A DNA stretch of 64,000 bases from Variovorax sp. Root411 (GTDB lineage: Bacteria; Pseudomonadota; Gammaproteobacteria; Burkholderiales; Burkholderiaceae_C): the NCBI RefSeq assembly GCF_001425205.1, contig NZ_LMDW01000001.1, positions 497,928 through 561,927 on the forward strand, read 5' to 3'. The position numbers and the translations under genes were made by a program. Shown in pieces: positions 28,811 to 36,850 of the stretch (positions are counted from its first letter, which is position 1; each line of letters starts with the position of its first letter). A model generated the notes under the pieces. That model ran no database searches. It was not told where the DNA came from and saw nothing but the letters and a program-made list of their open reading frames with translations.

Positions 28811-29437
28811 TCAGCCCGGCCGTCGCGCCATCAGTGCCCAGATGCCCGCCGCGCTCAGCAGCGAGCCGCCCGCGAAGTTGAAGCGCCGCTGCGCGCGCGG
28901 CGACGACAGCAGCCTGCGCGCCGAGCCCGCGAACACCGCGTAGAGCGTGGCATTGGTCGCCGCCAGTGCAACGAAGGTGACGGCCAGCACCCACAACTGG
29001 TACGTGACATTGGCCGCTGGGCTGATGAACTGCGGCAGGAAGGCCACGAAGAACACGATGCCCTTCGGGTTCAGCGCCGTCACCAGGTAGGTGTTGGCGA
29101 ACAGCCGCAGCCGCGAGGCGGGCGCGGCTGGCGCGGCGAGCTCGGCGGACGAGATGCCCGCGCGCAGCAGCTTGATGCCGAGGTACAGCAGGTACAGCCC
29201 GCCCACCCACTTGACCACCGTGAACCAGAAGGCCGAGGTGGCCAGCAGCGCACCCAGCCCCAGCAGCGACACCACCAGCGCCGTCGAGTCGCCGAGCGCC
29301 ACGGCAGCGACCAGCGGCACGTTGGCGCGGCGGCCGTGCGACATCGAATAGCTGATGACAGTGAGGATGGTCGGCCCCGGAATGACCAGCATGACGGCAG
29401 AGGCCGCGACGAAGGCGAGCCAGAGTTCGATGGGCAT
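28811..29437 (-). CDS. LysE/RhtB family amino-acid exporter
   Basis: A 208-residue inner-membrane protein with five to six hydrophobic helices. The family signature is VIPGPTILTVISYSMSHGRR near the N-terminus, followed by LVAAVALGDSTALVVSLLG and the TALNPKGIVFFVAFLPQF motif. RhtB-type carriers export homoserine, threonine or related amino acids using the proton gradient. It is 40 bases upstream of the DUF2277 gene's stop region on the same strand order (LysE lies downstream). The substrate is not deducible. Confidence 0.9.
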   Translation of the reverse strand: MPIELWLAFVAASAVMLVIPGPTILTVISYSMSHGRRANVPLVAAVALGDSTALVVSLLGLGALLATSAFWFTVVKWVGGLYLLYLGIKLLRAGISSAELAAPAAPASRLRLFANTYLVTALNPKGIVFFVAFLPQFISPAANVTYQLWVLAVTFVALAATNATLYAVFAGSARRLLSSPRAQRRFNFAGGSLLSAAGIWALMARRPG

Positions 29438-29491
29438 GGGTTGTGTTCCTGTGTGTTTGTTGCTTGGATGGACGTTGTCGCTCGTCTTCGA

Positions 29492-29770
29492 TCACGCGGG
29501 GCCGCTGCCGAAGCGCACGGCCGCGCGAGCCTTGGCGCGCTCGGCCTCGACGTCCCGGTCGCGCGGTTCGGCCGTGGTGACCAGCGATTCGATCAGCCGC
29601 GCCGCGGTGGCGGCCACTTCGTCGACCGCGCGTCCGAAGGCTTCTTCATTGGCCTTCGACGGCACGCTGAAGCCGCTGAGCTTGCGCACGAACTGCAGCG
29701 CGGCGGCGCGAATCTCCTGCTCGGTGGCGGGCGGTTCGAAGTTGTAGAGGGTCTTGATGCTGCGGCACAT
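29492..29770 (-). CDS. DUF2277 family small protein
   Basis: A 92-residue soluble helical protein starting MCRSIKTLYNFEPPATEQEI, which matches the DUF2277 pattern of a conserved N-terminal Cys-Arg followed by an IKTL-NFEPPAT segment and AALQFVRKLSGF. Family function is unknown. It lies 37 bases downstream of the NTF2-like gene on the same strand and upstream of the LysE gene; all three may be cotranscribed. Confidence 0.85.
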   Translation of the reverse strand: MCRSIKTLYNFEPPATEQEIRAAALQFVRKLSGFSVPSKANEEAFGRAVDEVAATAARLIESLVTTAEPRDRDVEAERAKARAAVRFGSGPA

Positions 29771-29807
29771 GGGTGCTCTCCGCTCGACGTGGGCAGGCGC
29801 TGTCGCG

Positions 29808-30176
29808 TCAGGCTCCGTCCGTGTAGAAGAACTCTTCCCGCACGATCTTCCCGTCCCTGACGGTGTAGAGCGCCATTTCTTCCATCGTGAAGCGGTGGCC
29901 GTTGGACTTCATGGTCACGTCGAAGCGGAAGCCGACGATGAATCGGTCGCCATGCGGCCACGGGCCGGCGACCTGCGCGGAATGCACCTCGTGGTTGGCG
30001 ACCCACCAATCGCCCTTGGCCTTGATGGCCGCGAGGCCGGCCGCTTCGCGCGCCTGGCCGGGCGGCGCGCCGGCCTCGACGCTCACGGCCTCGGGTGCGT
30101 AGAGCACCTTGGCCTCCTCGTATTTACCTTCCTTGCACAGCGCCACGAGCTTGTTGGCGATCTCCAGGGTATCCAT
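29808..30176 (-). CDS. NTF2-like (SnoaL-type) protein
   Basis: A 122-residue NTF2-fold protein. The segments EIANKLVALCKEGKYEEAKV, VEAGAPPGQAREAAGLAAI and YTVRDGKIVREEFFYTDGA are typical of SnoaL-like polyketide-cyclase-related proteins. The ATG at 30176 has AGGAG six to seven bases upstream; an in-frame GTG five codons earlier does not. Enzymatic role unknown. It is the first gene of the run NTF2-like, DUF2277, LysE. Confidence 0.8.
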   Translation of the reverse strand: MDTLEIANKLVALCKEGKYEEAKVLYAPEAVSVEAGAPPGQAREAAGLAAIKAKGDWWVANHEVHSAQVAGPWPHGDRFIVGFRFDVTMKSNGHRFTMEEMALYTVRDGKIVREEFFYTDGA

Positions 30177-30269
30177 GCGTTTCTCCTGCACTGATCGAGG
30201 CGCGAGTGTAGGCCGGTGTGCCTTCCGAAGCTACATGCGTGTGTGTGTCTTCAGCGGGGCCGGCTCGCC

Positions 30270-33200
30270 TCAGGTGCTGCTCCACCCCCCACCCAGGGCC
30301 TTGTAGAGGTTGACCATGTTCACGGCTTCCTTGAGCTGCAGCTCGATCAGCTGCTGCTGCTCGGAATAGAGCTCGCGCTGCGCATCCTGGCTGGAGAAGT
30401 AGTCTTCCAGGCCGCTGCGAAAGCGCGTGCGCGAGATGCGCGCCACGTTTTCCAGCGCCTGCACGCGGGACTGCTGTGCCTGCAGCTGCGGGCGCAGGTG
30501 GTCGCTGGCGATCAGGGCATTGGCGGTTTCGCGGAAGGCCACTTGCGCGGCGGATTCGTACGAGGCCATCGCCGCCGCGAGCCGCTCTTCGCTGCCGGTG
30601 ATGTTGGCCGAGCGGCGCCCCCAGTCGAACAACGGCAGCGACACGCCGAGCACGCCGGCCCAGCTCCTGCTGCCACTGCTCAGCAGCGTCGACAGCTGGC
30701 CGCTGACGCCACCCGCCAGGGCCGTCAGCGAGATAGTCGGCAGCATGGCCGCCTTGGCCGCGCCGACGCCCGAGTTCGCGGCTTCGACACGGGCATAGGC
30801 CGCAAGAAGATCGGGCCGGCGCTGCAGCAGGCTGGACGGCAGGTCCGCCGCCACGGATTCCGTCGACTGCTCGGGCCAGGGTCGCGCGGCGCCGATGTCC
30901 GGCGACACGGGCTGGCCCACCAGCACGTTGAGCCCCTGCAGGTCCTGGGCGACGCGCATGCGGTATTCCTCCTGCCGCACGCGGGCGTTCTGCAGCAGCG
31001 ACTGCGCGCGGAAGACGTCCAGCTGCGCCGCACCGCCCGCGGCCTTGGCGCGGCCGATCATGTCGGCGTTGGAAGACAGCGCGGCCTCGTTGGCACTGGC
31101 CAGGGCGAGCTGGGCGCGGTCGGCGCGCAGCGTGAGATAGGCATTGGTCACTTCGCCCACCAGGCTCATGCGGGCCGCGGCGAAGTCCTTGTCGCCGGCC
31201 TCGGCCAGGGAGCCGCTTTGCTGGGCGGTGCTCTGCTGGCGGCCGAAGAAGTCGAGCTCGTACGACGTGACGCCGGCCTGCACGTCGAAGCTGTTCGAGA
31301 TCCGTCCGTCGGACGGCACGTTCCCCACCGGGCTGAGCGAACCCTGCGTCGTGGTCTGGGCGCGCTGCGCATGGCTCGACAGCCCGATCTGCGGGAACAG
31401 CGAGGCGCGGCTTCCCGCGTAGGCCGCGCGGGCTTCGCGCGCATGGGCCGCATAGACGCGCAGGTCGCGGTTCTGCGTCAGGGCGGTGGCGATCAGGCCG
31501 CGCAGTTCGTCGTCCCGCACGAAGCTGCGCCAGTCCGCTGGCTCCGATGCCGGCCCGGCCTTGCCGGCGGGCCAGCTGGAAGGCAGGGCCAGGTCGGGCT
31601 GCTTGAGCGGCGGCGTGAGGTTGCAGCCGCTCACCACCAGCAGGAGGCCGGCCGCCAGGACGAGCAGCGACAGCCGCAGGAACAGGCGCACGAAGCCGGC
31701 GCCCGGCGCGCGGAACCCCGCGCTCGCGAGCAGCGCCGAAGCCGCCCCCCACGGGCGCACCTGCACCGCGACGTGGCTCGGCAGCACGTTGAACACATGG
31801 CTCACCAGCTGTTCGCGCTGTGTCTCGGTGCCGGCGAAGCGCAGCTCCGCGCCGGTGCGCCTGCGGCCGGCAACGAGCGCGGGCAGCCAGCCTACCGCCT
31901 CGACGTAGACCTCCAGGGGCTGGCCCACGTGCAAGCGTTTCAGCAGCGCGCCGCCTTCGAGCAGCGCACCGTCCACGGCGATATTGACGAAGCGCGAGTC
32001 TCCCTCGCCCATCGCCGTCCGGAGCCGGGTCGCGGCGCGCCAGGGGAAGCGCTCTTCCAGGTCGGGCCGCGGCAGGTCGACGCAGGCGATGAGCGCGCCA
32101 AGGCACAGGATGAGCGCGATGCCGGTCCACACCAGATTGAGCTGGTCGCCCGGCGTGAGCGCAGCGCCGCTCATGACGGCCGATGCACCGCCGCCCTGCA
32201 GTGCGACGAGCAGCCCGCCGAACACGGCGACCAGCTTCCAGTGCACCACCGTCTTCGAGCGGTCCAGGCCCTTGGCGGTCACCTTGAAAGGATGGCCGAA
32301 GGGCTTCAGCATCGCGGCGAGCAGCGTGCTGGTGACGGCCATCGCCGCCACGAGCTGGCTCACCTCGCTGAACACGGGCAGGCAGCGCCGCTGGCTGATC
32401 CAGTAGCTGTAGGCCCAGAACATCACGAGCGGCGGCAGCCCGTAGGCCGCGAAGGCCTGCGGTGTCGCGTGGAAGACCGAGACGCCGGCATACCAGTACA
32501 ACGCCGGCGCCACCATGATCATCGCCATGAACGGCTTGCCCAGCCAGTGCAGGACCCCGTGCAGGAAATGCAGTCGCGCCGACAGGCTGTAGCCCTTGCC
32601 GCGCAAGGGCCCCTGGGGCAGCAGCGCGAGCTGCACCGTGCCGAGGCACCAGCGGCTGCGCTGGTTGATGTAGTCGACGATGCTCTCGGCCGACAGGCCG
32701 TGCGAAAGCCGCTCGCCCAGCCAGCGTGTGATGTGGCCATGCCGCAGCAGCAGGTAGGTGGTGTGGATGTCCTCGCAGACGCTGCCGACGGGGAAGCCGC
32801 CCGCGGCCGTGATCAGGTCGCGCCGCACGATGAACGACGTGCCCACGCAGAAGGCCGAGTCCGCGGCATCCTTCGCGGGCTGCAGCACGTCGAAGAACAC
32901 GCGCTGCTCGTCGACCCAGCTGTTGGTGGCGCGCAGGTTGTGCTGGATGGGGTCGGCGTTGTAATAGAACTGCGGCGTCTGCACCAAGCCGACCTTGGGG
33001 TCGTCGAACAGGCCCAGCATGCGATAGGCGATCTGGCGCTGCGGCGCGAAGTCGGCGTCGAGCACCAGGATGAAAGGCGCGTTGGTCACCTCCGCCGACA
33101 GCCGCAGGCCGTTGTTGAGGTTGCCGGCCTTGGCATGGCTGTTGTCGGGCCGCCGCGCGTAGTGCACGCCCCGGCGCTCGCAGTAGTCGCGCAGCCAGTC

Positions 33201-33671
33201 GCGGCGGGTGTCGTCCAGCACCCAGACCTTCAGTTGCGGGTAGTCGATGGCCTGGGCGGCGATGATGGTTTTCTCGAGCACGGCCAGCTCTTCGTTGTAC
33301 GTGCAGATGAACACGTCCAGTGCCGGCACCTGCTCGCCGCGCCCGCGCAGCGCGGCCTCGCCGCGATCGGCCAGCCCGTGGTTGTCGCGCCGCCGCAGCA
33401 GCATGTGGATGGACATCAGCGTGTAGACGATGGCCGTCAGCTCGAAGAACAGGAAGACCCAGGCAAACAAGGTCTCGAAGCCGAGGTCCGAGGGCGGCAT
33501 GGTCGCCACCACGCGCCAGACGGCGTAGCGCATCAGCAGCAGGGCGGTGAGCGCTCCGAAAAACGCGCGGTGGCCGATGCGCTCGACGCGGCCCCACGTC
33601 ATAAGGAGAAGCGCGAGCCCTGCCACGAGAGCATTGAGCTGGAACTCCGGCGTGGCGATCAGGTGGGACAT
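30270..33671 (-). CDS. Cellulose-synthase-like GT2/PilZ protein fused to an outer-membrane efflux lipoprotein
   Basis: One uninterrupted 1133-codon frame holds two full-length proteins. Residues 1-660: inner-membrane processive glycosyltransferase with N-terminal helices, GT2 motifs VWVLDDTRRDW (about 150), LDADFAP (about 205), the CED motif and QRSRW (about 337), more helices, then a PilZ-like region with RFPWR (RxxxR, about 541) and NIAVDG (about 562; Ser of D/NxSxxG replaced by Ala). Residues 661-682 are a hydrophobic segment ending LVVSGC, a perfect lipobox (Cys683). Residues 683-1133: NodT/OprM-type outer-membrane factor (CNLTPPLKQPDLALPSSW, two long coiled-coil repeats). The start overlaps the glycosidase gene by 13 bases. 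A GTG at 31691 could start the second part alone but has no ribosome binding site. Probable role: polymerise and export an exopolysaccharide under c-di-GMP control. Confidence 0.85.
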   Translation of the reverse strand: MSHLIATPEFQLNALVAGLALLLMTWGRVERIGHRAFFGALTALLLMRYAVWRVVATMPPSDLGFETLFAWVFLFFELTAIVYTLMSIHMLLRRRDNHGLADRGEAALRGRGEQVPALDVFICTYNEELAVLEKTIIAAQAIDYPQLKVWVLDDTRRDWLRDYCERRGVHYARRPDNSHAKAGNLNNGLRLSAEVTNAPFILVLDADFAPQRQIAYRMLGLFDDPKVGLVQTPQFYYNADPIQHNLRATNSWVDEQRVFFDVLQPAKDAADSAFCVGTSFIVRRDLITAAGGFPVGSVCEDIHTTYLLLRHGHITRWLGERLSHGLSAESIVDYINQRSRWCLGTVQLALLPQGPLRGKGYSLSARLHFLHGVLHWLGKPFMAMIMVAPALYWYAGVSVFHATPQAFAAYGLPPLVMFWAYSYWISQRRCLPVFSEVSQLVAAMAVTSTLLAAMLKPFGHPFKVTAKGLDRSKTVVHWKLVAVFGGLLVALQGGGASAVMSGAALTPGDQLNLVWTGIALILCLGALIACVDLPRPDLEERFPWRAATRLRTAMGEGDSRFVNIAVDGALLEGGALLKRLHVGQPLEVYVEAVGWLPALVAGRRRTGAELRFAGTETQREQLVSHVFNVLPSHVAVQVRPWGAASALLASAGFRAPGAGFVRLFLRLSLLVLAAGLLLVVSGCNLTPPLKQPDLALPSSWPAGKAGPASEPADWRSFVRDDELRGLIATALTQNRDLRVYAAHAREARAAYAGSRASLFPQIGLSSHAQRAQTTTQGSLSPVGNVPSDGRISNSFDVQAGVTSYELDFFGRQQSTAQQSGSLAEAGDKDFAAARMSLVGEVTNAYLTLRADRAQLALASANEAALSSNADMIGRAKAAGGAAQLDVFRAQSLLQNARVRQEEYRMRVAQDLQGLNVLVGQPVSPDIGAARPWPEQSTESVAADLPSSLLQRRPDLLAAYARVEAANSGVGAAKAAMLPTISLTALAGGVSGQLSTLLSSGSRSWAGVLGVSLPLFDWGRRSANITGSEERLAAAMASYESAAQVAFRETANALIASDHLRPQLQAQQSRVQALENVARISRTRFRSGLEDYFSSQDAQRELYSEQQQLIELQLKEAVNMVNLYKALGGGWSST

Positions 33672-34972
33672 GATGGAAGGGCTCCGGTTGCGGCGGTCTT
33701 GCCGGTGAATGGGTTGAAGCCGGTGGCGGCCAATGCGATCCACGCAGTGGCGCCCAGGTGCGGCCAGTGGTAGTAGAAAAAGTCGGCGCCCGCCGAGTCG
33801 GGCCCGATGGACAGCCCGGTGGAGATGCGGGAAGCGGGGGTGGCGTAGTACAGGCCGTTGTCGGCGCGCTGCGACGCCAGCAGCCGCCAAAGGGCTTCGG
33901 GCGCTGCGCCCTTGCGCGCCACCAGCGTGGCGGCAACCTGTGCGCTGCCCTCGGTCCAGATGCCGTCGGGGCTGCGCGAGAAGCCGTAGCCCTCGCCGAA
34001 GCGATGGTTCTTCTCCACCCACTCGAGCCCCCGCATCCAGCCGCAGGAACGATCGGTGGCCGCCAGCAGCGGCCAGAGCTGGGCGTCGAGCCCGGAGCCT
34101 TCGGTGGCGATGGTCGCGCCGTCTTCCTTGGTGCCGATGTTGAAACGCTGCTCGGACGGGTTCCACATGCGGGTCACGAAATCGAGCGCGGTGCGCGCCT
34201 GCTGGGACTCGGCCTCGCCCTGCCCGCCGGCGCGCGCCGCCCAGGAGGCAACGACCGCGATATCGATGTTGTGCTCGGTCGATTTCCAGGTCTGGGCGCG
34301 CTGCTTGTTGTCCCAGCCGTACCAGCCGCCGTTGTAGCCGTCGGGTGTGTTCCTGGCGCGCGTGCGCTGCTCGATCCAGCCGAGCAGTTTCCGCGCGCTC
34401 GCCAGGTAGGCTGGCGACGGTTCGGCCTGGTTCAGGTTCAACAACAGCAGCGCGGCCCATGCCACGTTGCCGGTCGCGGTGCTCACCTGGTAGGCGTCGG
34501 CGATCCACTGCTTTCTGCCCGCATCCCAGTAGCCCGGCAGCGCGGCCTTGTCCTCGGTCATCGGCCCGGCGCGATACGCGTTGCGCACGCGCCCGTCGGA
34601 CACGTTCGGGTCGCGCTCGAGCGCACGGACGATCGCGTCGCCGATGCGCCTGGCCGAACCCGCGTCGCCGCATGCCAGCAGCGCGATGCCGGCCAGTGCG
34701 TTGTCGTAGGTGAAGGCCGCGCCCGCCAGCGCCGGTTCCAGCGGTGGCGTGCCCTGGCCGCCAGCGGCGAGCCGGTAGCTCGCAAGGAAGAGGGGGCCCG
34801 ATGCCGCGCCCTTCTGGTCTTGCGCCACCGCGCGGCGCAAACCCTCACAGCTTTGCTGTGCGAGGCGCTGCTGCGTCGCACCGGGTTGCTGGGCGAGCGC
34901 CGCCGGCGAGGCCAGCGCCGCCAGCGCGGCGATGCAGGGTGCCAGGGTCAGGCCGCGTGGAAAAAACCGCAT
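33659..34972 (-). CDS. Secreted glycosidase-like (alpha/alpha-barrel) protein of the exopolysaccharide operon
   Basis: A 437-residue exported protein: signal peptide MRFFPRGLTLAPCIAALAAL cut near ALAQ. The mature part is helical with repeated Trp/Gly-rich motifs: GYWDAGRKQWIADAYQVS, DGYNGGWYGWDNK, STEHNIDIAVVASW, TEGSGLDAQLWPLLA and FFYYHWPHLGATAWIA. This looks like an (alpha/alpha)6-type glycoside hydrolase or lyase, but I cannot name the family. The acidic residues in TEHNID and TEGSGLD are possible catalytic groups. It is encoded between the HlyD-type protein and the synthase, overlapping the latter by 13 bases. It is likely a periplasmic enzyme that trims or clears polymer, like the hydrolases of cellulose and alginate operons. 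Confidence 0.75.
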   Translation of the reverse strand: MRFFPRGLTLAPCIAALAALASPAALAQQPGATQQRLAQQSCEGLRRAVAQDQKGAASGPLFLASYRLAAGGQGTPPLEPALAGAAFTYDNALAGIALLACGDAGSARRIGDAIVRALERDPNVSDGRVRNAYRAGPMTEDKAALPGYWDAGRKQWIADAYQVSTATGNVAWAALLLLNLNQAEPSPAYLASARKLLGWIEQRTRARNTPDGYNGGWYGWDNKQRAQTWKSTEHNIDIAVVASWAARAGGQGEAESQQARTALDFVTRMWNPSEQRFNIGTKEDGATIATEGSGLDAQLWPLLAATDRSCGWMRGLEWVEKNHRFGEGYGFSRSPDGIWTEGSAQVAATLVARKGAAPEALWRLLASQRADNGLYYATPASRISTGLSIGPDSAGADFFYYHWPHLGATAWIALAATGFNPFTGKTAATGALPSCPT

Positions 34973-35009
34973 GGTTTTCTTTCGGTTCTGGGCGGTTCAC
35001 GGCCTGCGC

Positions 35010-36311
35010 TCAGGACCTGAGGCTGGCCGAGACCACCTTGCCGGGCGCGCACAGGTCGCCCCCTCCGGCCGACTGCGTCTTCTGCGGCTCCTTGCTGTCG
35101 ATGCGCGCCACGGCGTAGATGGAACCCTGCTCGGCAAAGGGAAACGGCACGCTGTAGGTGCTCTGCAGCGCGTCCGATGCCACCGGCAGCAATTGCTCCA
35201 CGCGCGCCGGCACCGATGCGACCGCCTGGCCGACCTTCACGTCAAGCACCGAACCGATGCTGAGCCGCTTGGCCAGCCGGGCCGGAAACACCGCCACCAC
35301 GCCCAGCCGGCTGCAATCGGTGACGCGCACCAGCGACTGCCCTGCCGTGACGTACGCGCCTTCGGGCGCCAGCACGGTGTGGACCTGCCCCGGCTGGGTG
35401 GCCTTGATCTCGTAGGAGGACAGCTTCTCCACCCGCTGGCGCTCTTCGTCCTCGAGCGCCGCCACCTGCTTGAGCTGCTGGATGAGGGCGGTGCCGTCCT
35501 GCCGGGCACGGTCGACACTGTTGCGCAGCACGCCGCGCCGGCTCTCCAGCGTCTGGAACAGGCTGTTGCCTCCTGTCCCCACGAAGGCGCCCTGTCCGGC
35601 GCTCGCCACCGTCTGGGCCTGCCCGGCGAAGGCCTGCGCCGCCACCGCGGCATTGGCACGCGCCGTGTTCAGCTGCGCCTCGGAGGCGTTCATCACCTGC
35701 TCGCTGATCGCCCCCTGTTCCAGCAGGGCCTGGTTGGTGCGGACCTTGTTCTCCTGCTCCTCCACCACGCTCTGCGCCACGTCGCGCTGGCGCTGGGAGA
35801 TCTGCCAGGCCTCCCAGGCCTGGGCCAGCGAGGCCTCGCGATGGACATTGGCCTCATGGCCGACGAACTTCATTTCCTGGCTGTCGGCCTTGAACTGGTT
35901 GCCGAGCTGCGCGAGCTGGCTCTGCAGCGCGAGGTGCTGCGATCTCAGGGTGGTCAGTATTTCCTGGCTGACGGTCGGGTTGCGTACCGTGGCCACGACG
36001 GTGCCGGCTTCGACCGCATCGCGCGTGTGGACCGTCATCCGGGTGACCACGCCGTTGATCGGCGACGTGATCAGCCCCACGGGCGCCTGCAACACGGCCC
36101 GGGTGGCCTGCGAGGACAGCAGCGGCTGAATCAGCGTTTCGACCATCAGCCACAGCACGAACGCCAGCAGTCCGTAGCCCGCGAGCTTGGGCACGAAGGC
36201 GCCTTGCTGCCGGTGCCGGCCGGGCGAACCGGAAGGTCGGCGGGCCGAGGCGCGGGCATTGCGCCTTGGAGCGCGGGAAGGACGGAACGAACCGGTTTTC
36301 GAGACATGCAT
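35010..36311 (-). CDS. HlyD/membrane-fusion-type protein of the exopolysaccharide operon
   Basis: A 433-residue periplasmic adaptor. A basic N-terminus of about 40 residues leads into one membrane helix (LAGYGLLAFVLWLMVETLI), then a first lipoyl half-motif (PINGVVTRMTVHTRDAVEAG). A long coiled coil (about 120-300, rich in Gln/Glu) follows, then the second lipoyl half (IKATQPGQVHTVLAPEGAYV) and a beta domain. It would link the inner-membrane synthase to the outer-membrane factor, like Alg44 or BgsB. Start ATG at 36311 with AGAGG about six bases upstream. First gene of the operon; 37 bases separate it from the glycosidase gene. Confidence 0.88.
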   Translation of the reverse strand: MHVSKTGSFRPSRAPRRNARASARRPSGSPGRHRQQGAFVPKLAGYGLLAFVLWLMVETLIQPLLSSQATRAVLQAPVGLITSPINGVVTRMTVHTRDAVEAGTVVATVRNPTVSQEILTTLRSQHLALQSQLAQLGNQFKADSQEMKFVGHEANVHREASLAQAWEAWQISQRQRDVAQSVVEEQENKVRTNQALLEQGAISEQVMNASEAQLNTARANAAVAAQAFAGQAQTVASAGQGAFVGTGGNSLFQTLESRRGVLRNSVDRARQDGTALIQQLKQVAALEDEERQRVEKLSSYEIKATQPGQVHTVLAPEGAYVTAGQSLVRVTDCSRLGVVAVFPARLAKRLSIGSVLDVKVGQAVASVPARVEQLLPVASDALQSTYSVPFPFAEQGSIYAVARIDSKEPQKTQSAGGGDLCAPGKVVSASLRS

Positions 36312-36850
36312 ACCAACCTCTCGGAGCGACGGCGCACGCCGGAACGTCGGCGTACATCCATTGGATTGAAGAGACTGCGCGGCCCTCACGTGGCATGCTG
36401 CAGTGCAATATGAAGGTAGGGCAAAACCCGGATCAGGGCTGCTTCGAGGGGAAACAAAGTGTGCAAACTTCACATTTCAACCACAGCGAGAGTCAGGCCA
36501 AAGTCCTACAAAGGCGTCGGATTGCGTGCCGTTGACGATCAAAAGACGCATCGGCATGCCGGCCGAGGCGGCGCCGGGCCTTCTCAAGGGAGCGCCGGGA
36601 TGCAGGCGCCGGAAGGCGCCGATCGACGGCCCTAGCCCTTCCGCCATGCGGGACGGCGGAGGGCGAATCGGCGGGTATTCAGTAACGATTCGGACCGCGA
36701 ACGCACAACCTGGTCAGGCTGCGCCGTTCACCGGACTCCCCGCGCTGCGCTCGCCCACGGCCGGGGCGAAACAACCGGATGCGCCGCGGGGCGCGGATCC
36801 GGCCGGGTCGATGAGCGAAGAAGAAGCTGGAGAAGAAGCGCCGGGCGCCG
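36312..36850. other. 539-bp intergenic region before the exopolysaccharide operon
   Basis: This gap lies upstream of the HlyD-type gene and downstream of the alpha-2-macroglobulin gene, both read leftwards. An open frame on the plus strand has no binding site or recognisable product and I do not call it. The AT-richer part (about 36440-36560) is the likely promoter zone of the operon, but I see no clear -35/-10 pair. Around 36775-36802 a GC-rich imperfect hairpin without a T run may end the macroglobulin transcript. The size of the leader leaves room for regulation of the operon. Confidence 0.4.

Noticed and set aside
30216..33773. 1185-codon open frame antisense to the GT2/outer-membrane-factor gene
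   Set aside because: Low-complexity Arg/His/Gln composition and no ribosome binding site; the minus-strand frame has all catalytic motifs.
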